Source: Lobulomyces angularis (Eukaryota; Chytridiomycota; Chytridiomycetes; Lobulomycetales; Lobulomycetaceae). From it: a stretch of 64,000 nucleotides of DNA. Within the stretch, counting starts at the first letter, position 1; the number at the start of each line of letters is the position of its first letter. The stretch lies in assembly GCA_027604685.1 (NCBI GenBank), contig JADHYX010000086.1, positions 1-64,000 on the forward strand. The letters run 5' to 3'. A program made the position numbers and the translations under genes. The notes below the pieces were generated by a model. The model saw only the letters and a program-made list of their open reading frames with translations. It searched no databases and was not told the origin of the DNA. Shown piece after piece: positions 34,592-47,100 of the stretch.

Positions 34592-37500
34592 CTACATGAT
34601 CAAACAATCTTTATCTTTCGCACTATCTTTGTTTCCTCTCCAGTTTTTTTCTCCACCATTACCAGTATTTTTTAAGTTAAATGAATCTTTCAAACTCAAT
34701 TTTTCCATTTTTTCACAACTTTTTAATTCTTTTAACCGCAGAATAGCTCTTTTGTTCCCCTGTCCGGCAGCTCTTAGGTACCATTTTCTAGCTTCTTCCA
34801 TGTCTGCAACAACTCCTACACCATTTTCGGTGTAGTATGCAACTGCATATTCTGCTTTAGCTAACCCTTTATCAGCTGCCTTTCTTGCCCAAAGATACGC
34901 TTCCGTATCACTTTGTGTTAAAATCCCTTCTGCCCCTGTCAGATACCATCCTGACAATGCCAATTCCGCTTCAGGATCTAGAAAAATAAAAGAATGAAAA
35001 AAAATCTTGTATCGTAAAATTAAAAAACCTCCGCTTTCCGCTGATCTACTATACCATGCAATCGACCTTCTTGGATTGATCGGTAAGTTTAGCAGACCAT
35101 ATTCATAGCACAACCCTAATTTGTATTGGGATGGTGAATAACCTAATTGCGCTGCTCTTAAGAAAAAGTCATGAGCATATGCTGCGTCCTAATAATTTGA
35201 ACAAAAAAAAAAAATTAATATATTATCAAAAGTTTGTATCTTATTGTATAAATAACTTACTGGAACAATGTTAGCTAAAACACTAATTTCACTTCCACCT
35301 TCATAAAGAATTCCTAATATTTTTATTTAATCAAATTCATCATAATTTTTTTGGAAAAAAAAAAACCTAATTCATGAAGTGCATGAGGATTTTTTTCATC
35401 AGCAGAAGCAGCTGCCCTTTTTAAGAAAATAAGCCCCTCCTGAGGATCAGGATCGGTGCCTAAAAGGCCGTTTAACAAAATCTACCCAAAAATTTTACCA
35501 ACGTTTTTAAGAAAAAAAAAAGCCATACCATTCCCAGTCTATACATGGAGGTGAGTTCATTTAAACCTGCTGCTTTCCTAAAAAAGTGTATCGCTTTGTT
35601 GTAATCACGCTTAGTTCCGGCTCCAACTTCATAACACACTGCTGTTCTGTAAGTAGAGGCTGGGTGGTCCAATTTTGAAGCCTGCATATATAAATTAAAT
35701 GCTTTTTCATGGTCTATTGAAAGACCTAAAGAACCATTTCCATAAAAACCTGCAAGTAGAAATTGTGCTTCAGGAAATGATTGCTTCCCTTAAAAAAAAA
35801 CTAAAAATCTGAATCACTGTATTATTTTTACCCGTTAATCCCCCAGGAGCAGCTAATTTTTTGATAATTTTTACCGCTTCTTTATAAAAATTATCAGTTC
35901 TTTTTTTTGCAGATTTTTGTGATATGGACGAAGAAACTGGTGCTAAAAAATACATTGATAAAAAATAAAGGATAAAAAAATAGAAAACCTTCAGCAAGTG
36001 CTACTAAGTGCAATGCATATTCAAGAAGTTCTTGTGGATCACTTGCTTTTGATATATTTCTTCGATATTTATCCTAACAGAAAACGGTTATTTTTTTTTT
36101 AAATTAAATTAAAAAAAGAAATTTACCAAAGTTTCGCCTCCAGCGAAAGAAAATTGACTATGCACAGACCTAGTGCTAGATCTAACTGACAATTGATCAT
36201 CATCTTCACCAGGGTTTCTATTAGTTGGATAAACAAAATTACCATTGTTGAGAGAAAACGAATCGCTATCTCTTCGATGAAAGCTAGCATCAGAGCTTCT
36301 TCTAGACCCATGAATATAGTGGTTATTGGTACCAGCAGTCAAATCTATAGAACCAACTGAACCCGTTGAAGCATGGCTGTGTCGAATAGTCATTTTGTCA
36401 TTTTGATTATTCAAATTTGGATATAAAGAACTGGGAAGAATCTGTTCGTTGTTAACAGATGCTGGTGAGGAAGTTCGAGGTACAACATTTTGAGGACCGT
36501 TATTTGCGAATTGAGGAACAGGAGTAACAGGAATGGTAATGGGTTTGGATGCTAAATAAAAATGGTAAAAATTAATATTTAAGAATAAAAATAGATTGAA
36601 AATAGTTTTCTGCAATTTATAACTTAACTTCGCACAATTATTGCAAAAAGGAAAATATATATATATATAGATAAATCTATTACCAGTTAAATCAATAGGA
36701 AGAGTAACAGGAGAATTAGGGTTAGTTTGCCTAGGTAAAATTGGGGAAGTAGGAGAAGTAAGCTGCCTAGCATTATGTTTCGGAGAGGTGGGTGCGTTGT
36801 GCCTCAAGTTCATTTGATTGTGATTAGGTGAAGAAGATCTAATGTGAAATTGCGGTTGACTGTAATTTTGATGCCTTGGTTGGTTGTAGTTATTATATTG
36901 ATTTCTATTATAAATTGGTTGTTTTTGAAAAGAAGATGGTTGCTGACGGAAATTGTTATTAACATTTTGCTGTAGATAGTTGGTATTAAATTGAAAGTTG
37001 TTATTTAACATCATTTGATGCTGCATCTGTGGATTAGAGAACTTTTTTTAATTAAAAAAATGAAACAAAAAACCAATGTTACCTGTAACTGTTGTTGATA
37101 AAATCTTTGCTGCTGCTGAGATTGGTAATAATACAATTGTTGTTTAGTTAAATTATTGTTTGGTGGAAGTAGATATTGCGGGTGTTGAAATTGTAACTGG
37201 TTATTATTCATAAGTGGAGGAGGAACTGACTGAGATTGATTAATATTAATATTTTTTGAAACAGGGTTAGGTAATAAATTATTAGGAGTAGATAAGGTAA
37301 AATTATTTGTAGTATTTAAATCAAATGAATCAGAAGTAGGTTGATTATTATTAGAAACTCTTAAACTGTTTAAAATTTCAGTTTTTTCTTTTTTAATATC
37401 AGTATCAGTAGCGTCAATACTTAAGACGGATAAAACAGATTCCAACTGCTCAGTTAAGATATCAGTAGAAACGTCACCTTCAGAAAACATAGGTATTGAG

Positions 37501-37604
37501 TCATCATTTTCAGAAATTGGTATTGAGTTATTAAGATTGTCGTTATTATTCAATGCAATGGCATTGCTGCGATTGTCAAAAGCTTCAATATCACCTTCCA
37601 GCAT
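34592..37604 (-). CDS. Skt5/Chs4-type chitin synthase activator with Sel1 repeats and CaaX box
   Basis: Skt5/Chs4 proteins activate and localise chitin synthase III in fungi. The N-terminal half is a disordered Asn/Gln/Ser/Pro-rich region (about 37604-36130). The C-terminal half contains a run of about seven Sel1-type repeats, for example FLLAGFYGNGSLGLSIDHEK, YRTAVCYEVGAGTKRDYNKA, YRLGMILLNGLLGTDPDPQE, LGLCYEYGLLNLPINPRRSI, ALSGWYLTGAEGILTQSDTE and YYTENGVGVVADMEEARKWY. This series follows the Skt5 family closely. The protein ends DCLIM, a CaaX farnesylation signal of the kind found in yeast Skt5/Chs4. About nine exons. The gene is strong evidence for a fungal-type chitin system. Confidence 0.9.
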
Positions 37605-39130
37605 CTAAATTAATTTATTTTTTTATTAAATTTTATTTAGTTAATTTGGAGTGTGTTAAAAAATTTGAATTCAACTAAAAAAAAATTTTCCTTTAATTTT
37701 TTTTTTTTTTTTTTTATGTTGCTTTTTAACGCCATGCAAAAAAACATAAAATAATCTTTTTTTTTTTGTTTGGCTCAATTAGATGAGACAAATTTATTTT
37801 TTTTAATTAGAGCTTCTTTATCAAATAGTTTTTAAGTTTATTTTTTTTTTGATTTAAATGATACAACGCAAGAAAGAAAAAGTTTTTATCTATTGCTGCA
37901 ATAATCTTCTAACTAATTATTTATTTTGGTTAATAGCTTTTGAATTTTAATAATTTCTTTCAACTAAAACCTGGAGGTACACTGAGAAATTCTTGTGGAG
38001 ACTGAAACTAATAGCAATGATAGTAGTTTTTTTGAGTTTTTTTGAAAAATGAAAGGATGATGAATTTGAGCGGAATCATTTGAAACATTTTTGCAACCTT
38101 ATTCTATTGTATTAGGAACAAAAATATCAATGTTTTGTGCATCCATTCATAGGTTCTAATGGTAATCCAACAGTGTTTTCAAATAGTCGTTACGCTTTTT
38201 TCTTACTAAGTTTGGTGATTTTGGGAGAGAAAATATACTGAAAATAAAATAGTAATATTAGGAGACTATTAGGAATTAAGGATAATAACAGAAAATAATA
38301 AAAATAACACTAAAATAAATATTTTGTAATATAGCTGTAAATTTAAGGTTGTGTCTTGATGATTCTTAAAATGTGGATCGATCAGTTTCGACTTATTTTA
38401 AATTTCCAGTTTGGGTTTCATTAGTTGTGCATATGTTTAGGTATAATTCAACTTTCAACGTTAGCAGCTTCTACTTTAATTAACTGGAAGCCTCAAGTCA
38501 AAGTGCAGAGGTTAAACTTCACATTGCCTCTATTTTCTGCATCATATTATATACAGCATTTAGGGACATTCCTTTTGAACAATGCAGCTCAATTTAGATT
38601 ATTTAATACAAAAATACAGAGAACGGGAAATATAGGAAATGTTTAAGAATCTTTAAGAATGGGGTATGAGAAATAGGAAAACAAAAAATTAGAAGCTTGT
38701 GTTTAACATTTATAAAAAAGATTTTTAAGAAATTGATGTATTATCTGATATTTATACTAAGTTTATACTATAGTTAAACCATGTTTAGAAAAATAAATTA
38801 AATTGATGTCATATGGCTCTTTTTGGTTGGAGCTGTAAGATTTAGGTGAGGCTGCCAGGCCCTTGTAGTTTGTATATGCAATAATTTTTTTTTCTGGTAT
38901 GGCGAGCATAATAAATAGCTAAAAACCTCTAAAAATAGCACTAAAACCGAGTTTAACAGCGCAGTGTCAGCACTGAGTCGTCCCTTTTAAGTTAAGTTAG
39001 TAGTCTTTCACTTTTAAATCTTTCACTTTGAAATAGCTGAAGAACGGGGCTTCTGAAAAGCTTCACCCCTAAGTCTGGAAGGAACCTAAAATTTAAAAAA
39101 AAAAAATTCTTGTTTTTTAAAACAAACTCA
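37605..39130. other. 1.5-kb intergenic region with GC-enriched patch
   Basis: The first part is poly-A/T-rich. Around 38340-38640 a 73-codon frame occurs but its composition and lack of splice or start context do not support a gene. From about 38810 to 39090 the sequence is richer in G and C than the rest of the intergenic DNA and contains short inverted repeats (for example CAGTG-TCAG-CACTG near 38965). No RNA family is recognised. Confidence 0.45.
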
Positions 39131-40275
39131 ATGGATCCCAACTCAACCTTCATCTACAAATCCGTCATTTCCAACTCGTATCAATCAACCTGCAATCCTA
39201 CCAACAACAATCTTTCCTGCAATCTTTCAAACAATCTTTCCTACAATCTTGCTAAAAATCTTTCCTACAGTTCAGCTCCTTCTGCAACCAAAAACTATCC
39301 TCCTTCTCAGAAACTCACCTACTACCCGGTTTCCCTTAATCAACACTACAATCCAAATCCTACAAGTACCTCTACGAATCAGCAATATTTACCTACACCA
39401 ATGCTCGAATCAATTCACCTAAACAGTCCTAACCAAACTTTCAATAACTTTGAACAAGTTTCCTATCAGCACTCTAATAAACCTTCTCGTGATTCACTAT
39501 CACTACCAGTAAACCAGTTTTCTCCTCAATCTCCTGAATGTGATTCAAATTGTTCTGCTGCTACTACCTCTTCCAAATACCAACACTCTGTTTATTGCTC
39601 TTATATTTTGGAATCCGGTGATCAATGTCACAACAAAGTTGGCTACTTAAATGAAATTAAATTTTGCTATAGACACCAACATGTTAATAACTGTTCAAAT
39701 AACTACGATCATCTTAATCTAAAAATATCAAAAAGCAGTTTATTAAATAATCAAAAGGACGAAGAAATTAAAAATCGTATCTTAAAATCTGCTGATACAA
39801 AAACAAAAACTACTTCTACAAATTTATTAAAAAAAAAAAAAAAAAAAAAAAAATTTAAATTATCAAAGTAATAAAATTGATTTGATTGATGAAAATGACC
39901 TGGAAAATTTATCAAACAAGCAAGAAAATTCCGAATTGAAGAAGAAACCTGGAGTTTACATATGTACCCATCCTGATTGCTTAAAAATAATACCTAGAAA
40001 ACAATACAAGTATCCATGCCTTTTAAATAGTCATCAAAAAATTCACTCAAGTAAAAATATTATTAAAAATGTATTCTAATTATAATTCTTATAATATTGA
40101 TATAGCTGAAAAACCACATTCGTGTTCAATTTGTAGTTCTAAGTTTTTAAGACTACATGATTTAAATAGGCACATTAGAAACATGCACCAAGATTTGAAG
40201 TGTAATCGTTGTAATTTAAGTTTACAGAAATTTGAAATGAGAAACCACTTAAAATCTGTTCACAATGCTAAATAA
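39131..40275 (+). CDS. C2H2 zinc-finger protein with apparent frameshift in a poly-A run
   Basis: This looks like a DNA-binding regulator. The N-terminal half is low-complexity (Asn/Ser/Pro/Gln-rich) and contains a Cys/His cluster (YCSYILESGDQC, FCYRHQH) near 39590-39690. The C-terminal part has a degenerate finger (YICTHPDCLKIIP ... LLNSHQKIH), then after a small intron (about 40050-40107, donor GTAAAA, acceptor GATATAG) the linker TEKPH and two fingers: CSICSSKFLRLHDLNRHIRN plus MH, and CNRCNLSLQKFEMRNHLKSV plus H. The two halves are in different frames, joined across a run of 25 A at about 39829-39853. A one-base indel in the run, by sequencing error or slippage, would connect them. No orthologue is recognised. 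Confidence 0.65.
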
Positions 40276-41015
40276 TAAGAAGTCATACTTCAAATATAAA
40301 ATAAAAAAAAGAAAAATAATACATTTTAGATTTACAAGTGATTTTTTTTTTTTTTTCCTTAATTTAATTGTATATATATGTTAATGTAATATTTTTAATT
40401 GTTTTTTTAAATAAACTTTGTATATTTTATCACAACTTTAAAATGTTTTAAAATTTATTAAACACTGAATTTTTTATCAAAAATAATAATCTTGTTATTT
40501 TTTTTTTTCCTTTTCTTTTTCTTTTCTATTCCTTTCTTTCTTTTAAAGTAGTTATTAAATTTTTTTCATTTAAAAAATTAATTAATTAGTACTGGAAATG
40601 TAAAAGTAGAAGGAACAAGTACTTTCAGTTTTTAAATTTTTAAATGAAATAACTTCACTAAGCATAGCTTTGGTTTTTCTGGCTTTCGCTTATTTTTGTA
40701 ATAACACAAGTTTTCTGCCAAAATAAACATTTTTTGATGCTAGTTCAAACAACAAAAGATTTTTTACAAAAAAAGCTTAATGTGGAGAGATACACCATAA
40801 GCTTCATTAGTGCAAACTAAATTAGTAGGAAATTAATGAAACAAAAAAAAGCGAGCCTTTTAATATAACACACTTTTGATTACATTTTCGCATTATAATG
40901 ATGTGTGTTTTCTAGAATTGTATAATAAATATACAATATCCAATTGGAAATATAGTCCTTAAATAAAATTAATATGGAAATTTAAAAAAAAAAAAAAAAA
41001 AAATAGGAAAATTCA
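40276..41015. other. Intergenic, AT-rich
   Basis: About 740 bp between the zinc-finger gene and LAS1. It holds poly-T tracts, a TATATATA stretch near 40373 and ordinary AT-rich sequence. No gene, RNA or repeat is supported. Confidence 0.5.
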
Positions 41016-42844
41016 ATGTCATATCAACCAAGAATAGTTCCCTTTCAAAATCAAGCAGAGTTTGAATTAATTTATAAAAATCTCTATTCAAATTCCGAAG
41101 TAAATAAAACATTTGCTGTTTCTAGGGTACCTTTTTTTTTTTTTTCTTTTTTACCATATTCTTTTATTTTATTTTTCTTTAGATTAATGTATGGAGGACA
41201 AGAGGGAGACTTCCTCATTCAATAGATTCAACCTCATATCTAACAGAAAGCTTACTTTCATTAAAAGATGGAAACTTGTCAAAGAATCAAAAATGTTTAC
41301 AACTGAGCATGAGTTTTATTAGATTTTTAAACGGACTAGTAGACTCTAAGCAAAAAAGTTTTTTTGCCCAAAGCTTAAGTTCCATTGCCAATGAAATAGG
41401 TTTACCCAGTTGGTTTGTAGAATTAAGGCATACAGCAACTCATGATAAGTTACCAAACCTTGAAATTCTAAAAAATGGCTGCGAAAGTGCATTGAATTGG
41501 TTAGATTTAAATTATTGGAAATTGCAATTTTTTGAAGAGTATGATGTAGAAGGAGAGCTAGAATTTAAAAATTTATTAATTGTAAATTTAAAGCGTTACA
41601 AAGATCTAAGAAAGATTGAAGTTGAAAGTGGTATGGAAATGCTGGGAAAAGGTTTTTTTTTTTTTATTTTTTTTTTCAAAAAAAAAAAAAAATTTAGAAA
41701 CTTTGAAAAATAATGTTGAGTTGTTATCAACATTGCAAAAAAAAATTAAGACTGAAAAAAGCTTAAAGGTTTTAATCAAAGTTTTACTGACAGAAAAAGG
41801 ATTTTTAATACCAGTTTCAAAAAAGAAGAGAGGTTCTGAATTGAAAATCAATTTGAAATCAATTTGGTTACCACTTTTAAGGCAATTTCAACAAAAGTTT
41901 TTGAATTTACATTTTGAAAAAAATTTATTTTTTTTTTTACTTGACTACTTGAATGAAGAATTGGTGAAGCTTGATTCTGGTGAAGCTGATGGTGAAAAAT
42001 TTAGTTTTAGTTTTTTTAATACTGTCGGTATACTTTCTTTTCTTTTTTTTTTTTTTTTTTAATTTTTTTCTTTCAAGTTGCTTGGGGGAAGGAAATCTTA
42101 TCTTTTTTTATTATACCCTCAGAAGAATTATTTCAAGAATGTTTAGAAACAATTGTTTTTAATTTTCCAAACTCTCAGTAAGTTTTTAATTATGTACATA
42201 TGAGCTTACATGATTCTTTTTTTTTTTTTTTTTTTACAAACAGCTGCTTAATTTTTTTGAAATTCATCTTAACAGAAAAAAAAGACTTAGAATCGAAAGT
42301 AAAAAATAATCTCATATCGTTAATCAAAGTTTATGAATTAATTTTAAACAGTTCTACCGCAGACAATTTTAAAAAATCAAAGTTATCAGCATCTATTCCA
42401 GGTGGCGATACTCTTTTAAAAAAATTTCAAAATTATAAAGAGAATTTATGTGACTATAATCATCTTGATAGTCAACTTACTGAAATTCAACTAAATAAGA
42501 GAAAGTTTGTAATTAAAGAGGAACCAAAAGAAACTATTAATATTTTAAATCCCAACAAAAAATTTAAATTTCAACTAGTGAAGGACTTTCAACCTTCACC
42601 AATCGGTACTTTCAGCAATACACTTAACCTTTCATTTGAGTATGATGGCGATTTTTGGAATAAGTTTGGTGGACCCCCAAAATTTGATTTTGATTTAAGT
42701 AAAGTGCCAAATGATGATGAAATTTTAACGAATACAATAAATCTGGAAGATGACCCTGACTCTGTAAATAAAACATTTTCAAATATTGATGATTACACTA
42801 ATTTAGATATTATCAATGTGAAAAAAAATATTAGACTGTTATAA
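41016..42844 (+). CDS. LAS1: LAS1-type pre-rRNA ITS2 endoribonuclease
   Basis: Las1 is the HEPN endonuclease that, with Grc3/NOL9, cuts ITS2 during 60S ribosome maturation. After a short first exon (MSYQPRIVPFQNQAEFELIY, ending TFAVSR), a poly-T intron leads to INVWRTRGRLPHSIDSTSYL, then MSFIRFLNGLVDSKQKSFFA and ANEIGLPSWFVELRHTATHD followed by KLPNLEILK. RHTATH is the catalytic R-x4-H motif of the HEPN site. The C-terminal part is poorly conserved, as usual, with a late block FGGPPKFDFDLSKVPNDDE. Four or five exons; introns around 41127-41181, 41653-41696, 42028-42078 and 42180-42242 carry long poly-T tracts. Complete in the window. Confidence 0.88.
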
Positions 42845-43288
42845 GTTTTTTTTTTTTTAATTATTATTCAATATTTATTTTAGATTCCTAATTAATTAGA
42901 ATTAAATAATGCCAAGTATATTAAATTACATTAAAAAAAAATGCAGCAAAGGAAAAATATCAACGTTAAGTTTAATATTACAGGAAAAAAAAAAAATTCT
43001 TATTCAGCAAAAAAAAAAAGAAAAAATAAAAAAAAAAAAAAAAAAAAATCTTTTTTATTTTAGCAAAAAAAATAAAAAAGGTTTTCATTTGTTTTTTTTT
43101 TGTAGAATTTCAATTTTTTTTTACTTATTTTTTTCTCAATGACTTATTTTTTTTTTTTTGTGAAAAAAAATCAACTGGATTGTTGTACAAAAATTAAATT
43201 CCACCTGTACTACCTCAAAAAAGTTAAGTAAAAAATACAAAAAAATTCCAAAAAAAAAAAAAAAAAACTATCAGAAATTTATAAAAAA
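42845..43288. other. Intergenic, homopolymer-rich
   Basis: About 440 bp with very long A and T runs between LAS1 and the next ORF. Short open frames here consist mainly of Lys and Phe codons and are artefacts of the homopolymers. Confidence 0.5.
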
Positions 43289-43858
43289 ATGAAATGTAAT
43301 AATACCATAGACAGTAGTAGAATAAATGGTAAGCATCGTTTGAGTAATATGAATATTACTCTGAATAACGATTCTTATAATAGCTTAAACAATGGCTGCA
43401 CCTTTAAGCTTGATGTTGCAAGATTAATTAATCAGGGCAGTTGTAGTGACAAGATTTTGAAACAGCATAAGCGAACAAGAAAGTCTTTTAAGAAGGGAAA
43501 CTGTGGTTTGGTAAATAAAAAAAACCGTTTATGTAATCCCATGCTAACTCTTTCGCTAAAGTTTAATCAGCAAAACAAAGATAATAATTCTTGCACTAGA
43601 GTGAGCGACTTTAACAACTTTCAACAACCTGCACCTGCTCCTACCTTTGTAGACCTAACATACCAAGCAGTTTGCAACATACTTGGAGTGGATCAGTTTA
43701 AGTATGGTGAAGAAAATTTTTTTAATATTTTAGATAAAGAGGATCCTTACTCACCAAACGCCTTTGACGATGAAGAAGAGGCCAAAAAAATTTTGGAAAA
43801 AAATGACGAAATGCTGGATGATGAAATTGAAAAAGCTTTCGTTGACTTGGGGGTATAA
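43289..43858 (+). CDS. Hypothetical intronless 189-residue protein
   Basis: One uninterrupted frame of 189 codons from ATG to TAA. The product is polar and has no signal peptide or membrane segment. The first half is rich in Asn, Lys, Ser and Cys (six Cys spread through residues 3-100), including a basic stretch HKRTRKSFKKGNC. The second half has APAPTFVDLTYQAVCNILGV and ends in an acidic helix (FDDEEEAKKILEKNDEMLDD). I do not recognise the family. Balanced codon use compared with flanking homopolymers and its length in such AT-rich DNA argue that it is coding. It would be one of very few intronless genes in this window. Confidence 0.6.
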   Translation: MKCNNTIDSSRINGKHRLSNMNITLNNDSYNSLNNGCTFKLDVARLINQGSCSDKILKQHKRTRKSFKKGNCGLVNKKNRLCNPMLTLSLKFNQQNKDNNSCTRVSDFNNFQQPAPAPTFVDLTYQAVCNILGVDQFKYGEENFFNILDKEDPYSPNAFDDEEEAKKILEKNDEMLDDEIEKAFVDLGV

Positions 43859-44173
43859 TATATATCAGTTTAATAAAAAAATTTTTTTTTAAACGAAAAA
43901 AAAATTGGTGTACCGTTACAGAAAAAAAGATTTCCTGGTCTTTGAAAAAAGATATATACCCTTTTGTAAATTTTTTTCTTTTTTTATTTTAATATAACTT
44001 GTAAATTTTTTGTATTTATATAAATTTTTTTTTCTTTCTTAACTTATTATAGAATAAAGTATTTAATTAAATAAGAAAAAACAATTAAAAAAAATTTATA
44101 AATATTTTTTTATTCACAATATATCTGCAATTTTTTTTATTCAACTAAAAATAAAATTAAAAAAAAGAAATAA
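43859..44173. other. Intergenic between convergent genes
   Basis: About 315 bp, AT-rich, with poly-A and poly-T runs and AATAAA-like signals in both directions. This is probably shared 3' flanking DNA. Nothing else is seen. Confidence 0.5.
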
Positions 44174-47100
44174 TTAATTACTAGGATTAAAAAGATTAAT
44201 TAAATTAACTACAATGTTAATTACAGTAAATGTAGAACAAAGGACTAGACAAATTAAGGCTATTGTTCGAGGTTTGACATAAGGAGTGATTGATGTAGGT
44301 ATGGTACGAAAAATAACTGAGGTAACGAATAGGGGATGAGTTGGTAACGTTTGTTTTCTTCTGAATTCTTGTAGCAAATCTTCATCTTTGAATCTAAAGT
44401 TTTTTCTTAATAGTTCATCTTGATTTTCATCTGGAAAAATATTGTCTTTGGCTCCTTCGACTCCCAGTAAACTTGGAGTTTTAGATCTCTTCTCTTCTAA
44501 AAAAGATACAGGTTTTCTGGATTTAGTGCTACTGCCTTCCTCGGTTGTTAAATTGCTTTTTGGTGGCTGCAGAGATGAAGAGGTATTATTACTAGGGTTT
44601 CTTTTTAATGGAATCAAATGAGGTGATATAGGACTTTTTAAACTGTCGTCTGCAGCTGCACTGTCATCATGTTTACCTTCAGTAACAGAAACAGTTTCTG
44701 GTTTGGTTAAATTTGTCTGGTGTAATTCAATGTCGTCTGGTACGGAAATGAGACTAGTCTTGCTTCCTCCAATGTCACTGTTTTTATCACGCATTAACGT
44801 CGAAAATGCAAATGAAGACTTGGATTGACTGCCGTCTCCTTCCTCCAATTGTTTCTCTGCTAATTTTTTTTGAGTTTTTTGACGATGTATAATTCTGTCT
44901 TCTTCTTCAGGATCAGGAACATCATCCTAATAAGAAATAATATATAAACGAAAATTATATAAGAATAAATTTACCTCTAACAGTTTATCGATTTCTAGGT
45001 CATCAACAGATGCCAAATCAAGTTCCTCCTCACTAGTTGTGCGGGAGGTTAAGTGATGTTGACTCTCTGATCGTTTAACGGGAGATCGTTTCAATTCTGT
45101 CAACTTTCTTAAAAATCCTGAATTTGTAGAAAATTGTGGTGGTTTTCCTACATTTTCACCCATCAAATTTAAACTTCCAATTTCGTTTCTTTCCTCTTTG
45201 GTAAATTCAATACCATCATCGTCAGATAAGGCAGCACCTACACTGCTTTCATTAGAACGATGTTCTCCTTCGTCTACAGAGGCTTTAACTTCAGGTGCAT
45301 TTTTTTTTACTGGAAATGCACTCAAGTCAACAAATTGCCTAATGGTTTTTGAACTAATATGAATTAATTTTAATAATTTTCTTTGTTTTGATGAAAGTGT
45401 AGTCCTATCAGAATTATACTTTTTTCTAAAAAAAAACTTTTAAAAAAAAAACAAAAAAAAAAAACATACCTAAATACTAAGCACCTTAAAAAAATAAGAA
45501 TAGGAATGATAAAGTTGGCTGAAGAAACAAAAATTACTCCACACCAATTAATAAAGCTTCCTAATAGAGTTCCGGATATAAATGGTATACTTACAAACCA
45601 AGGTAAAATGAAACTTAAAAAATATCCCATTCGTTTACTTGTCAACTCATTTTGAACCAAATTATTTTGGGTCACCAAAAACGACACAGGAATACCTATT
45701 AAAGGAAAAAAGTCAACCGATGTCAAAAAAGAAAGAGTTGTAAAATTTTTACTAGGCAGTAGCATAATAATAGGAAAAGCATATGTAGTGATTTTAGATA
45801 ATATAACTGGAACTCCATACAAAGAAATTGGTGTAATCATGTTATTGTTTTTTGAAGTGAAATTATAAGCTAATGCGGCTTTTTTTAAAAAAAATTGTCA
45901 ATAAAAAAATAAATTTAAAAACTTAAAAAAATTTACGAAATATTCCGATCATAATGTACAGGATTATTGAAATTCCACTACTAGCCCATAAAGCACCTTG
46001 TGTATTTACATCTTTTTTTTTCAGATTAACCCAGCTAGGAACAACAAAAGTGAATGCTAATGAAAGCATAATATTTCCGGTTAACCCAAGGAAATCCTTT
46101 CCTACCACATCTAGTTGACCATCATTAAATGTTTCTGAATATGTTGAATTATTTTCTAATGCTTGTAATGTTAAACTCGAAATTGATTCGCTTCTGACTA
46201 AAATTGAACCTATAACCCATTGAAGCATCATTAAAACTGTTAATATAAATGCACCTATAATGAAATTAAGTTGAATTAATTTTTTTTTTTTGAAGTTTAT
46301 CCTTTGTACCAATTTGAATTCCGATGTTATCATCCAAATTTAAAAAACCTAGTGGAATAGAAATTACTAAAACAAGTAAAAAACCGGAAGTAAAAATCAT
46401 TAAAGTTTCTCCAAAGGGACTTGGTAGGGTTGAAGGACTACTAACACACAGGAAACCCTGCGTAAAACTCAAACCACAAGTTTTTTTAAATATCAGTAAA
46501 ATAATATTATCAAAGGTCTTGTGGTTTTTTATTTATTCGAATTTTTTTTAGCAAGTTTTTATAAAATATTACCTGTGCACTCAATGCAATAGATTGTACA
46601 GCGTTAGATTGTACAGCTCCGTAGAGGCAAATTTGCCCTATCAAATGTGCTGTATCCCTAGAATTTACATAAAAAATTAAAAGAAATTTTAAATATGTTT
46701 TATTCTATTTAAATTTTAAATTCGTGTTTAATGATATACCCAAAATAGAAATTTATTAAAGTCGCAAATTCAACAGTTCCTTGAAAATGTTTATTTCCAG
46801 GAATAGCCTGCATTGCTTCAACAATAAAAAGGCAACAAAAAGTTGAAAGTATTGCAAATAATAAAAAAAGTAATAAAGTTGGAACATAGCCTCCACTTTG
46901 AAATAATTGGGCCTGGAATAAAGAAAAAAAATAAGTTTCCTTTTTTTTTGTTTTTTAAAATAATAAAATATTATACAGTAAATGGAATGGCTGGACCAGT
47001 CATTGCATTAATTAAAAGGCAGATGCCTAATTTTTTTGTTTTTAAATTAACAAAAAATGTTTAAAAAAAGATCTTACATACCAGGGAAAAATGCCACTGT

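Noticed and set aside
38425..38646. 73-codon ORF
   Set aside because: No homology, no splice or promoter context, and similar to chance frames in nearby intergenic DNA.
42909..43142. 77-codon ORF after LAS1
   Set aside because: Composed almost entirely of Lys and Phe codons from homopolymer runs.
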